A DNA stretch of 64,000 bases, from contig JAVSML010000028.1 of NCBI GenBank assembly GCA_038503035.1, forward strand, positions 627,464-691,463. Direction: 5' to 3'. Below the pieces are notes generated by a model that was given only the letters and a program-made list of their open reading frames with translations, was not told where the DNA came from and did not search any database. The position numbers and the translations under genes are program-made. This document shows, piece after piece, positions 9,925-21,905 of this stretch. This DNA comes from Crocodylus rhombifer (Eukaryota > Chordata > Crocodylia > Crocodylidae). Position 1 is the stretch's first letter. Each line of letters begins with the position of its first letter.

Positions 9925-10850
9925 GCAACTTGGAGATGTAATATGATTTTTAAAGTATTCATTTAACCTCCTCTAATTATATCGGTTAAATGATTAACCG
10001 ATAACATAGCACATCAGAGACAGCTGCTGCTGGGAACTGCTCCTGGCTCCCATAGCCCAGCCCTTTGCTGGGCAGAGGAGGGGAGGAGGCAAGCCCTGCC
10101 AGACAACGCAGCTCATGTGAAGCCTTGCCCTGGGAGTGCGGTGCATGAGCAGCTAATTGCTTAATTTATGAGTCATTAGACTGCTTGCTGTTTTCCTCTT
10201 AGGCTATGGGTACTAAACTAAGTGATTTTCATGAAAAATACGATTTGCAATGAAATGCCATGATATGGTTGCTTGCTGGGGACACACATGTGGAGGAGCA
10301 AATAACCCCTCCTCCACCCAGCACCAGGACTTTTCACCTAAGGCAACCAGCAGCTTCTAAGCCCAGGAAAAAGCTTCTTACCTTCAATGGATAGCAGCAG
10401 CAGCAGCCCAACCATATGGAAAGACTGAGCAAGGGAAGTCAGCAGATACACGTGTATATAAGAGCAGCCCACCAGGGAAGCAGGAGGCTGTTGGCACAAT
10501 TATTCAAACAGCTACATCATTGCCTGCCTGCTTCACTGCTCCAATTGTGCTGCTCTCTGCCTTTGTTAAGAAAAAAATCAAGGTAAGCCAAGAACGTCTC
10601 AGCCCAGGACTGGGTAAAGCTGTACCCTACAGGAACCCTCCAAGCTGACTGGTTGATACTGAGCTCAGCATCAGACTCACTGCCAATTATCCTGGAGCCT
10701 GACAGAGCAGAGCAGCATTTTCCTTCCTGCCTTCAGAAGCAATGTGGGGCAGATAGCCCTAATAACTGGTAAGCTAACTAGTTATAACAGATGTTAGAAC
10801 TGCACTTAATTGGTTGAATGATTAATTGTTTAACCTTCCACATCCCTACT
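9925..10850. repeat. Probable nonautonomous DNA transposon
   Basis: The ends carry related, roughly inverted sequences: 'atcggttaaatgattaaccg' near 9980-10000 and 'ttaattggttgaatgattaa' near 10806-10826, next to 'gggatgt'-like termini (ggagatg on the left, catccc on the right). Possible target duplications are actgcaac and actgcatg (6 of 8). The inside has moderate GC and no coding signal. Boundaries are approximate. Confidence 0.4.
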
Positions 10851-11274
10851 GCATGTCCACCTTGTCCCCAACAGTGAACCAATAGAATCATTCTTTGGCT
10901 AAGAATACATCCAGTAGCACCTGGTCAACCAGAACACACTTCTTTTCTGTGTCTAAAAGCTCTTACTAAATTCTGTGGGCTGGTTGCTTCACATCAGTGC
11001 TGCTTCTAGGTTGCTTTTTAAGGTACCACATTGCAGCTCTAGCTGTTCTGTCAGGATACAGTATTTTAGGACTCTTGTCTGGATTTTGACTTCCTATACC
11101 AAATGCCTGTTCTCAGCCCTTTGACAATTCCTATGCTGCATCAAGAATTTACATGCACAGAATGGGAGATATGCAGAGAATCTGCAAAGATTGTTCACCA
11201 TCCCCATCAATTGTTGGGCCCCGTGACAGGCTCAGATAATCTCCCTCCCTGGAGCCTGGTACCTCTAGTGCTTC
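10851..11274. other. No recognised feature
   Basis: Mixed-composition DNA; nothing recognised. Confidence 0.4.
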
Positions 11275-11328
11275 AGGATGTATTTGGTAGCCATGTTGAT
11301 CTGAGACAAAAAGAAATACAAAACTCCT
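11275..11328 (-). repeat. Short Penelope-tail fragment
   Basis: About 50 bp (aggatgtatttggtagcc ... gagacaaaaagaaataca) is nearly identical to the start of the tail element at 6382. It is truncated. Confidence 0.6.
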
Positions 11329-11574
11329 GACCTGTTCACATTTCCCAGCCTCCTCCACCTCCTATCTCTTTCCTGGCACAACTTGTTGTTTATAAAGGGG
11401 CAGCTGCCTACTGAAGCTTGGGTGTCCTATTCCTTGGTGTCTGATACATCACTCATCCTGTAAATGTATTCCTTCTTGAAGAGGGCCTTCATCACCTTAG
11501 GTGTTAAAATCGTGACATCCAGCCACCCCCATGCCTTGCAGATGTCAATCAGTATTTTAAATGTAGGGAGGGGG

Positions 11575-12236
11575 GAACTCCTCACTTGGCCCCTCAAGCC
11601 TCAAACCTTTGTTGGGAATTCTGCCTTCCTGGCTTCAGCCCCTTTCCTCTAGCTGGGTTCCCGACTCCTGGCTCTGACCTTGTTCTCCTGGCCCCTGGCC
11701 CCAACTGCTTGCATGCTGCTCCTGCCTGCTTATGCACTGCTCTGCCCTGAGGTCCCTCACCCTGGTATAGTGGCTCTATGCTAATTGCCACTCTGGCACC
11801 CCTGTGGCCTCCATACCACCTCTGTAGCTACAACCTGGTCCTCCAGTCTTAAACTTAAGCATAACAGAAATGAAAGCAAACTGCTTCCCACAAAAGTTCT
11901 CCCCTGCTCTTGGTCAATACCCCACTACCAGCTCTATTTCCCCCTTAGTGGTCTCAGGCTTGGTTTCATGGGTAGCTTGGGCATCTACGAGTCTGTTTCT
12001 TGCAGCCAGATTCCCCAGGAGCTCCTGTCCCTCCAACATGCAGGACCAGACTGTCTCTTCTGGCTCAGGCCCTGAGTTTGTGTCTCAAAGCCCTGCGCCC
12101 GCCCTGTCATATGGTTCCCCAGCCACACACAAGAGTTTCCCCTTTACTTAAGGGCCACCCTGTGCTCCTCTCCTGCAGTTACATATATCCAGCTTAGCCT
12201 GCTGTACTCTCTTCAAGTAGCCTCTAGCTCCCTGTT
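11575..12236 (-). repeat. Probable 3' LTR of gypsy 2
   Basis: On the minus strand the segment starts with tgtaacagggagc. It is directly preceded by the purine-rich run aaagggggc (complement of about 12237-12245), as a polypurine tract should precede a 3' LTR. It lies just downstream (minus sense) of the gypsy pol remnant at 12425-13740. The same 13-base start opens the LTR-like segment at 60540-61556. The far end is not resolved. Confidence 0.55.
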
Positions 12237-12424
12237 ACAGCCCCCTTTAATTTCTTCTGTCTGGGCATTTCCTTAATGCCTCTTAGTCTCTCAGTACTCC
12301 AGAAGGCAACAAATGTCCAATGTATAATGCTTTAGTTCTCTTCAGCTTCAAGGCAGGTTATCCCCATTCATACTCATCTTCTACTCCTGGCACCTCTTTA
12401 GGAACAGTCACAGATTGGTAATAT

Positions 12425-13740
12425 GTCTCTTGATATGAGCAGTTACAATCTTGATTTGTGGAAGTGTTGCTAGTGCCTGTTTCAGTTTACATTGGCACAG
12501 CTGAGTGGTTGGGATGGTTCCCAACAGGCATTTGTTCTCAGTGGTACCCACAAAAAAATTGGGGCAAAGACTGTCAGGTGGCTGGATGACTAATTCAGAT
12601 CAATATATTAGGACGAATTTTTGACATCCCAAACAGTGAATAATTTTGCCCTGGGTAAAAGGGGTTCTGTGTCCTCAGGTATTGGTAGTGTGCGGTGTTC
12701 TTCTTAGTCCTCTGTTAACTGGTTTTGTGTCAGTGCAAATCTTTAGTTTGCCTGATGATTTTTTCAACATTACTAGGCTGCTGAGCCACTTGGTGCTAGT
12801 TTCCATCAGTGGAAGGTGATGTCTCTCTTTGTAGGCTTGCCAGTTGTTCATTCAACACATCTGTTCAGGCAAATAGAACTGTACTTCAGTAGCCTTGGAC
12901 TGGATGTACGTGTCTGTTTCTGTCTTCAGTTTGCCCTCTAGCTGTTAATCCTGAAATATATCTTTAGTCTGTTAGAATGCCAGACAGGGCCCAGAGTCAC
13001 TATTCTCCATCATCTCTCATACTGAAAATGTACTTGTTGTTCTTGTACTGAAATAAGATCTATGACTTGTGTTGCCCTGCTGTCCATCAGGGGATGGTTC
13101 TCATATAAAATGCTATAAAATCCAAGCAATTGTATTGTTTGTTTCATGGCTTTCTTCTTGACAGCCTGTATTTGCCAGCTGACACCAGGATACTTTTATT
13201 GTCTCTGACACGTGCTTGGTCACCCTTCTCTAATCTCAGCTTTCTTTATTGCTGCTGATTACATCACAGCTGGCTCCACAATCAGCTGGAAGTAAAATGG
13301 TCTTTTATCTAATAATGTGGTTGCAAATATGATGGATAAAGGGCCCTGGGTCTTCTATAGTGCATGCTTATTTGAAGTCTGGACTAGTTACGCTTAAGAT
13401 GCTCTCTTCTTCACCGGCAGCCTCTGTGTCCTCTACCACTGCACATACTGCTGTGTGTTTTCTCCCAGGGGTAGCACAGAGCTGGAGCATCTAGTGATTC
13501 TGTTGCCCTTGCACCAATGCCCATTGGTTGAGTGTGCTTCTTTTTGCCTTTTGTATCAGTTTCCACAGTTAATAAACTGACCAGTGTGTAGACAGTCTGG
13601 CTCTGGCTTTCTTGAACTTGAGTGCTTTTTTGCACTGGTGGCTGTATTAATGTTTCAATCCTTTCCCTGGTCAGTGGATGTGTACTTGACACTTGGCAGT
13701 GCTTCTGTGTTCATTCTCCCAATAAATTCTGCCATAAGAT
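12425..13740 (-). pseudogene. Ty3/gypsy protease-RT remnant (gypsy 2)
   Basis: Reading the minus strand from 13740 down, a linker with TLV-x-x-TVETDTKGKK is followed by degraded protease blocks, including FYFQLIVEPA (the usual 'F-x-L-D-(C/T)-G-A' place) and a VIDLISVQEQ stretch. Then comes the start of RT. The clearest part is near 12755-12830: TKWLSSLVMLKK, SGKLKICTDTKPVNRGLRR. This matches the gypsy first RT block (W-V/L-S-S-x-V-V-x-K-K-x-S-G-K-L-R-I-C-x-D-x-x-x-L-N). Stops and shifts are frequent and the catalytic YxDD block is not visible. With the LTR-like end at 12236 it forms the 3' part of one old element, with most of RT, RNase H and integrase missing. Confidence 0.7.
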
Positions 13741-13790
13741 AGAATCAAATTTCCCACAAGCTATCCTCTCTCTCTCATAACAAATGATAT

Positions 13791-14074
13791 TGGGTCAGAA
13801 TCTAGTCCACCTACTAGGTATCTAAGGGGACTTAGGAGCCTATATGCAATTCTATTCCACCCTGTTCAAATCCTGAGAAGCTATTAATGTATCTACTTTT
13901 GTAACACATTGCTATTTTATTCTTAAGACTGAATCATAAAAACACAGTGAGGAGAACGAGACTCCACCCACAGCTTGTATTAATGGTTTCGGGGATTTGA
14001 GCAGGGTGGAAAAGTATCACACTAGCATGGATATGTCCCCTTATGCACCTAATAAGTGGAATAGAATCTGTCCC
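13791..14074. mobile_element. MITE with about 85-bp terminal inverted repeats
   Basis: The left arm (about 13792-13880) and right arm (about 13982-14074) are inverted copies. They share gggNcagattct-type starts, tccac-tattaggt, aaggggac, and ttccaccctgctcaaatcc on the inner side. There is no coding sequence. The long imperfect arms with a short middle suggest a foldback or MITE-type DNA transposon. I cannot read a target duplication, so the superfamily is open. Confidence 0.6.
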
Positions 14075-15504
14075 ACTAAATAGCTCCAAAATTATTCATG
14101 AATGCCAGAGATCTCTGCTCTTTATCATGAGTAAATATTCCTTTGTCTGTTTCTTGCTTTTTTTCGTATAAGTAAACAGTATCTCCCTACTGTCTTGCTC
14201 TGTCTAGGGTCACAGGATCTGTGAACATGTAAATTAGCTGTTCCAGTGTTTTGGGTGTTGTTCTGGGGAACAGTTTCTCACTTACTGTAGCCTCTCATTT
14301 GCTTCTTGTCCTTTCTTCCCAATCAGATGATGACAATAAAACTTTACCTTCACTTTTAATCTTTATGCTCCTACAGTCAGTTCTTTGTAAACACTCAAAT
14401 CTGCCTTTCACTGCTTCCATGACTGCATATTAATATTTAAGAATGCTAGCACCCCGGTAATCCAGAGTCCCTCCAAGCCACTTAGTTCTGTTTTCTGACG
14501 CTGCTTTGTTTTCACATTAATCACATTCCTTGCTGTGGAACTCAGTTGATGGACCTCTTTCACCATGTATCATGTACTACCTGTTGGTCATAACACCAGA
14601 GGACCCTACTGCTCTAAAACAAAACTGACTCTCCATTAAGAGATCTATTTACCGACGTGCTACAACTGCACCTAGCTAATGTGTACATAAACTGACTTCC
14701 TGGGGTCTCACCCAGCCTTTTCTCTTATACAACACAACCTGTGTACCTCCCTCCAAGTTTTGTGCACCTCAAACATGGCCCATGAGACTATTTCTGAAGA
14801 GGAATGGATAATCTACTCTGCATGTATGTATAGTGTGTTACTGTTATTGACAGTGACAACCAGACTACTAGATCTTTTATGGGAAAATGTTCTTCACTGT
14901 ATTCCCGGCTATCAGCCTAAGTGTATTCTAGGGAGAGTTACCCTCCTGAGTATAGAATCAGTTCACATATGCTCATGGAACTGTACAGCTCCCATGTATC
15001 ACAGTATTGAGGGCTATTTTTCTGCTTTAGGAAAGATTCATGGTTTCCATTTTGTCTACTGTCTTACAAACACTAGTTGGTGCTCCCAGAGGAGCAACTG
15101 CTATTTCTCCCTGTTCTACCAAAACAGTTTACATTCATCATATGGGGCTAGTGACACTTTGTAGTTTTCCCATGAACAGTTATGTAATAAGGCAGCCAAA
15201 CTATTGTGGTAGCTTAGAAATATCCCTTAGAGGGGCCAATAAAAGTAGACCCATCCCTATTTGAGGCTGCAAAATTGTTGCCTCAACTTGATTTTTAATG
15301 CCATTAATATTCACTTTAGAGAGTGATATTTTTATAGTTGGTTTCTAGCCAAAAGGTAATTCCTGCTAGAAAGTTTGAGTGATATTCTTAACCTATGTAG
15401 ATTAAAATATAAGGATATCTTTCCTGATTTTGTTTTAAATATATATTTTTTAAAGAGATCCTTAGAAAAAAATCTTCTTCTTTGGAGGAAAGATGCCTGT
15501 GATT
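14075..15504. other. No recognised feature; one 134-codon frame
   Basis: AT-rich DNA. A plus-strand frame at 14760-15164 (134 codons) is open but is Cys/Ser/Leu-rich, lacks a known domain and has a weak start context. I take it as chance, not a gene. Confidence 0.4.
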
Positions 15505-15680
15505 AAGATGAAGAAGATCGGGATTCAATCCCTAGCTCTCTATACCTCAGCTACTTACCTCAGCTATACCTCAGCTACTTACCATCCAGTCTTTGCTTCC
15601 CTTATCTACTTAGATTTTAAGCAATTGGGGCATGGACTGTTTCTTACCACATTCTCTGTTCAGCTGTGTTCAGTGTGCTT
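15505..15680 (+). repeat. Old SINE/L2-type tail
   Basis: Contains a 'gattcaatccctagctct' stretch, like the B-box region of tRNA-derived SINEs. Later comes 'agattttaagcaattggggca' with 'ggactgt', the conserved L2/MIR tail block (agattgtaagct-ctt-ggggcagggactgt). A short direct duplication (tacctcagctacttacc) lies between. Strongly diverged. Confidence 0.5.
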
Positions 15681-15689
15681 CTTTTCCAC

Positions 15690-16147
15690 ATAATTTAGGC
15701 ATTACTGGAAACAAATAATGGAGAATAATTGCTGAAGGTTGACACTTCAAGTTTAGTAAATGATTGGTCCTCAAAGAAAGGGAAATACCTATTGAAAATC
15801 TGGGACTTGGTTGACTCACAAGACAATTTTTTGCTAACCTATACAGCCTGCATAAAATTTTGCACATAATTATGACTGCAGGTTGGAGTCTGTTCCCACT
15901 GGGAACATCAGTGAAAATGCTATTAGCTAAAGAATTACACAATACAGAACCAGTCTCCAAATGAATATGACAGTTTGGTATGCTGATGAAGCCACAGAGC
16001 TTGGAAGATCCACAAGAGCAAAGGGAAGTTTTAGAGAAAAGCTTAGAAGCTTTGCTAATGACCTTGTGAATCCCACAAGCTTCGGGTACTTCTTCCTTGT
16101 ATCTGTTTAACAAACTGTACCAATGTAATATTATTTAAGAATCCAAG
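15690..16147. other. No recognised element; longest unexplained frame
   Basis: A 147-codon minus-strand frame (15670-16113) is open here. It is Ser/Cys/Leu-rich with no recognisable domain, signal or splice context. It may be chance in AT-rich DNA. No other feature is seen. Confidence 0.35.
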
Positions 16148-16350
16148 TATTTATTTGGTCTCATATCCTTAATGGCTGAGCATCTCTCAGACATGAGTAA
16201 ATTTACCTTCGTGCTAGTTCTGTGAAGTAGGGAAGCACTATTATTCCCCTCTTACAGAAAAAGATCTGAAGCACACAAAATGGCAAATAGCCTGCCCAAG
16301 GTCATGCAGGAAGTATGTGGCAGTACAGAGAACTGAACCAGGAGTACTTT
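16148..16350 (-). repeat. MIR (amniote CORE-SINE), antisense
   Basis: The reverse complement reads, in order, a Cys-codon-like 'tggttcagttctctgtactgcca' B-box side, the core 'catgaccttgggca' and 'ttctgtaagaggggaataat', then 'cacagaactagcac'. This is the MIR core order (tgaccttgggcaa ... atctgtaaaatggggataata ... tacctcacaggg). It is an ancient amniote tRNA-derived SINE, here nearly full-length and moderately diverged. Confidence 0.8.
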
Positions 16351-19300
16351 ATTGTTCTGTCTCTTTCTTAGCCTTAAGAAACCTAAATAATTTAATAGGA
16401 AAAAAACATAAATCAAGTGCTGAATTCTTTAAAAACATCATAAAAACTTGGGAACTGCAAATGTTGTACTACTGGCTACAGTGTTAATTTGGTTGCACTG
16501 CATATCTGAAGTACTTTTCTCTTCAGTTCAGCTCTTTAGTTTCTTTAGGTCAATACAATTTATATCTTAAATATGAAAATATGTATACAACAAAACAGAA
16601 AAGATTAATTGTACAGTTGAATTCCTGTTGTGGTTAAACCTATCACTTTTTTACCTTCTGTAACTTTACTTGTGTCATCTCAGTGTTTTGTTAAATCATT
16701 TTTCTTCAAACTTAATTTAGTTAAATGCAATGCTTCTTTTACAGCCTGTAGAAGTCTTTGGTGACATCCAACCTTTTATTCTAGTCTTTATGTTTTCTGA
16801 TTATTAAAAAGGATAGTAATATTAATAATATGGATTTTGATTGCAACTATAAAACATAAGGAACATGTCTCTCTATACAGATAATCATCACTGGGATTAA
16901 TTTTCTTCAACAATTCTAATCATGATTTATGGCTAATCAAGAAGAAAGAAAAGCATGTTGAATATGCATTTTTATTTAACCAAAAGGTTTTGAAGATGTA
17001 TGGAATTCATTGTGAATAATTCACGCTCTTTAAGATCAGAAGTTTTGAGACACAAAAAGTTGGAAGGTGGTTTTGTGTGGAAGGATGCCATAGGGATTTG
17101 CCAGATTGAAAACAAAAGCCACTCCTGATGTGTGTAAAAGCCAGCAAAACACGATGTCTGTGGCACCAGGAAAATAAAATCTTTTCTAAAGAGCCTGTAA
17201 CAATGTAGACTATTTTTCTCCAGAAATTTAAATTATTCATTTTGTCCTTGATCAATTCCAACTAACACTTGTTCATTGCTCGCAAGTTATTTTCCACCAC
17301 ATAAAAGCAACCCTTGGAAAAAAGTTACATTAAAAAAAAAAGAAAAACTGCCACAAAATAGTCTTTTTCCAACTTCTGGCCCACACAGGCTTCTCTGATT
17401 AAGAAAATTCTTTCAGTTACTTGAGTTATTTAAATTTTCTTTGCCTCATACAAGGTATTGCTCTACTTATTCTTTTTCTACTGGATTAAACACCAAATGG
17501 AAATGTAAAGCAGGAGAAGTGTTGAAATATGCTCTGTAATTTTGGGGAATTGCATAGTATTGAGTGTAATGTGAACTGGCAGATGAAGCTTGAGAGAGAG
17601 AGAAGATAGCATTTCTGTCATCTGACATGATCTGATACAGTCCCTTCTATAGTCCTCAGCCAGGACAGCAGATATTCGTCGCTCTTCCTGTTATACTTTT
17701 AGCAAAAAATATAGGTCCCATGTTACAGGTATTTGATTTACTGCCCTACAAGCACTTAAGCCAACGGGATCCACCCATGCTTAAAGTGAAACGCATGTAT
17801 GTTTGTACAACTGGGGCTTTAGTTGACCTATATCAAATTGTTACATTGATGCTTCTGTGGCTTCTGTTGAGCATAGTTTTTAATTACAGAAGAAACCCAT
17901 TCAATGGGCAATGTTAGTTAGATGGCATTGCCATTCTAGTCTTCTAGCAACATTTAAGTTTTTTTAATAGGTTGTGTTTTTATACGGGTCCTGAGTGCTT
18001 TCTAAATTACATTTTCATACATGACTGGTTTTCCTGATGCTCTTAATTCTTTGGGTGCCTTTTGCAGTTTCCAGTGACTCTGAGTTCTCAGTGTCTGAAT
18101 TCAGCACTCAAGTTGAAGCACTTCCAAAATGTGGTTGTAACCATCCACATGCATATGCAAAACACTAATTTGCATATACAAATTGAGTGTTTATTGGTGT
18201 GTATTAAAAATATTAGCCTCCTCCTGCCCCATCTGTGATGAATAGTGCTAGATACTATTGTTGATGAGGTAGGTGGTCTGTTGGTTTCTCTACTGAAGCT
18301 GAGCTATCATACAGGTGTGGTAGCCCCTCTGAACTCCCTGCGTATGTGCTGCTGAGGGAGCTTATGCCACTCCTCTTTATATAGCAAGATGGATAGCACA
18401 ACACACACTGTTACATGGCCTCTGAATCATGCTACCATGTGAATCAGAAAGAGTTAAGAATACCCTCTAATCAGTTGATTCTGCCTCCTTCCTATGCTGC
18501 CTTCTATCTTGGCAGTTCAGAGAGGTAAAAGAAGAATTTTGCCTATTGAACCACCATTTTCTAACACAACATGTCCAGTTACATGGCAATGCGATGTTGA
18601 TATCAACATATTTTTCACAATTTAGGCTTCAAAGTGACACTCAGCTGAGAAATCATAAAAATGGAAATGTGTCACTCTTGGCAAATGTTGCTCTCTCATT
18701 TTTGTTTGCTAGTCCTTAAAAAGGAAAAAAAGTCATTTAGGTAGTATTTTAAAAACCCTGTCAGAAAGCAGACACCATCTCTGAAAACACAGCAGCATGC
18801 CCTGCTTCACTCCTATTTCATTTTACCTGCATGCAGAGAAGGTCAAGCAGTGAATTAGCAGACACCTTTGATTGTGTCACAGACAACAACCCGCTTCAAT
18901 ACATTATCAAATAATAGACTATAAATTATGTAAGCATTGAAATGCCAGATAGCAGAACAACATTTCTACTGCTAAACAGAAGCACTAAGTTGGTTAGAAA
19001 CTACTAACTCTGGTGATGTATTCATTCTGAAGAAGAGTCAGAACATTAACACTTTGCATCCAGCTTTTCTTTCCCTTTTGCTTTACCAACAAAGTACAAT
19101 TTAATATATTCCCTCTATTTACATGGCCACTAGCTAAGTCGTGCTCCTACCTCACAGAAGCCATATTTAAATAACATTCCAACCAATTGCACAAAATACT
19201 TTTAAATATAATGCACCAGTGCCGTACCTCCTAGATATGTCCTAACCATTGCAAGGTCCTGTCTGCCCAGCATGGATATTGAATAGCCAGAGCCATAGCT

Positions 19301-19554
19301 GCCTCTAAAGGAGGGTGCAGACCATTGCCCTTGATAATAGAACAGTTGCTCTCTAGTGTGAAATATATGCTGCCCTAGCTTTCTAATGCCCTGCACCCAA
19401 GTAAATGGTACATATGTTACATGATAGTGTACATGGACCTAACACAAGATTGGTAATAAAGCTGGCTTTGTTCCACTGAATGTCAGTGAGCCAACATTTG
19501 GTAATGAGCATTTTAGTACTGTTCAAAATGATTTAATGAAATAGCCATATGCAT
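16351..19554. other. AT-rich, no recognised feature
   Basis: Includes a poly(A) stretch near 17332-17350 and several 60-85-codon frames with no domains. Reads as unique, AT-rich intergenic or intronic DNA. I cannot name anything in it. Confidence 0.45.
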
Positions 19555-20010
19555 GGGTAGATCCAGGACCACAGCAAGGAGGGCACAGCCACACACCCTT
19601 AAGGAGTATGGTCCATGTACAATGAAGACTGCATGGGCCACACTGCACCCACTATGATTCTGGTTCACTAGCAGGTCCACATCAGGTCAGCTTTCACACA
19701 GCTCTGGAGTACAGGGGATGAGTGCTGCCTCTGCTCCCCTCTTTTTCTCCCCCTGCTGCTGAATTCAGAAAAGAGGAAGTGGAAGTAGGGAGGGCAATGG
19801 CAAACAGCAGTGGTGCTCGCCCTTTAGACTCCAGATCTCTGTGCAAGCAATGGCTTGAGCTAGTGCCCATACACAAACCAGATGGTGAACTCAGAGAGCT
19901 CCTGGCACAGCTAAGCTCCTGGCAGCAGCACTGAGCTCACTGTGTATGTGGTACACAGCCAAAGAGGGGTGAGACTGCACTGCCACACCACCCTGGATCC
20001 TGGCCAAAAA
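19555..20010. repeat. Possible nonautonomous repeat
   Basis: A GC-richer segment with weakly inverted ends: gtagatccaggaccac near 19558 and accctggatcctggcc near 19991. There is no coding signal despite a 70-codon frame. Evidence for a mobile element is limited to the ends and the composition step. Confidence 0.3.
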
Positions 20011-20649
20011 AGAATATTCATGCAGTCCCATGAACTGGAACTTACTGTTCACAAAAATTGGTTTTATGCTTCATAGATGCACCAACTAAAACATAATTTC
20101 TGTTAAGGAGTTGACTGGTAAAAACAGAAGTGTGGATAATTTAGCTCCACATACCCCAAGTCCACAGCTGTATTTTGTATTTATGAGAATAGCCACATAG
20201 TGCTTTCACAAATATACACATGCTTAATGAAGAATAAAATATGCTAAATCGAGTAGAATAAAGTCAGTCTCTTAAACTAAAGGATTTTAATAAGACTATA
20301 CAATAGCATATAATTTCATGACTAATTTTTACAGTACTACACCAATGTGTTTCACATATAATATATTCAGACAGAAAGGCTTACTTTACCACTGCAGCAA
20401 ACAAACATCTAGAAGCAAACAAGTTTCCATTCTGAACATATGGGATATAATGCTAGCATGCCATTGATATTAATGTCTTTAATAGGATACCTGTGATTCA
20501 TAACAGGTATCCTACATTTATGACTCTCATTACATTAATAAGATTTCAGTTTTCATGCAGATAGTTCTACTGCTATTGAGAATGAGATATGCACAAAGGC
20601 TGAGGAGACCATTCCACTCCCACTAAGGGTGAGTCAAAGTCCACTAAAA
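20011..20649. other. No recognised feature
   Basis: AT-rich DNA with a local palindrome (ggatacctgtgattcataacaggtatcc, two arms of ten) near 20485-20512. Nothing else recognised. Confidence 0.4.
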
Positions 20650-21075
20650 TTACTATAGGTACTAGATTGGAGCCTTTACATATACGATACAAACTCATAA
20701 ATCCAGTGTTCTTAGGACCAAGCATTTGTCTGAAATTTGAAAATGCCAGATTTTTTAAACCAGCATGGCAGCTGATCATGGAGTGGGGGGGGAGGGAGTG
20801 GGAGGAGGCAGGTCCCGGAGCAGTGGTTAAATGTGGAGCAGCGACACAGGGTGCTGAATGGTGGCAGCAGCCGCCACATGCAAGCTTCTCCTCTGCATCC
20901 GGGAGGGCAGAAGGAGGAGGCTAGGGGGGCGTTGTGGGGGAGAAGCGGCAGCAGGTCCCAGAGCGGCAGGGAGAAGTGCCAGATTTTTGATAATTCTGAA
21001 TTTTTGGCATTTAGATTTATGAGGTTATACTGTATACATATGGATTGGACTGGAGCCTTACATATATAATATCTT
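20650..21075. repeat. Probable DNA transposon with GC-rich insert
   Basis: AT-rich ends surround a GC-rich middle (20780-20980). Near both ends are related blocks: 'ttggagcctttacatata' with 'aactcataaatcca' on the left, and 'tggagccttacatatata' on the right, plus an inverted 'aacctcataaatc'-like block (gatttatgaggtt at 21013-21025). 'aaatgccagattttt' and 'agtgccagatttttga' flank the GC-rich part as direct copies. Superfamily unknown. Confidence 0.4.
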
Positions 21076-21824
21076 CATAGTGTATTGTCAAACACACACA
21101 ATAAATCTAAATCAAATTAAGCAAATGAGCATAAAAATAAATTCACAAGTCAACAAGCTGATTGGTCCCTATTTTGGACAGGGTGCATGGTGAGAATATC
21201 AGGCACTTTGTCTATCTTGGGTGTACTTGCAGACCACTATAGGAAAAGTTAACTCAAAAGGTTGCTGATATATGATGGCAGCCATACTCCATTTTCCAGA
21301 CTTACTGAAGTTCAGTGACTCAGTCACAATGAATATAAATTATAAGGTTAAGGTTATATCTATCAGAGGTGCAGAATTTGCTTCTAAACATCTTACTTCC
21401 TATCTCTTTTCCTTCAACTAGCAGACAGTTCATAAAATTGTATCTCCTCTTGACCTCATGCTGTTTTTAGGATAATTAGATCTACATGTGAAAAGAAGAG
21501 CTCAGTCCTGACAGACACACACAAGACACTAAACATCCTGCCAGGAAATGCATTTTACTTCTTACTTTTTCACTGAAAAAAAAATAATAAAAGACATTTA
21601 AAGGAGACCCAATTTGCTCACTAATTCCTGGTACACACTGAAAGCAATTAACAAATGTCACTCTTTTAGAATGAGTTAGTTGGGGAAAAAAACACCTGGA
21701 ACCCCATTCTTTAATTGCTGTAGTGTTCTGCTGACTTTGACTCGTATGTCCTTTATGGCTTGCCACCAATGTTGTTAAAGCTATTGTTGTACATCATAAT
21801 TTAATCTTTTTCTCATGGTACAAG
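21076..21824. other. No recognised feature
   Basis: AT-rich DNA; nothing recognised. Confidence 0.4.
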
Positions 21825-21905
21825 GCTGTGCAAAGCAGCATCTTAAAGACTAACTGGTTCAGAGGCATGAGCTTTCATAGGCAACATCCTACATGGTCAG
21901 ATATT
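21825..21905 (-). repeat. Penelope-type tail fragment
   Basis: Contains 'catcttaaagactaactggtt' followed by 'catgagctttcatagg', the conserved 3'-end blocks of sauropsid Penelope-like elements (ccttagagactaac ... ataagctttcgtggg). Orientation is inferred from that order. Confidence 0.5.

Noticed and set aside
14760..15164. 134-codon plus-strand frame
   Set aside because: No domain, ordinary AT-rich composition and no exon signals; likely chance.
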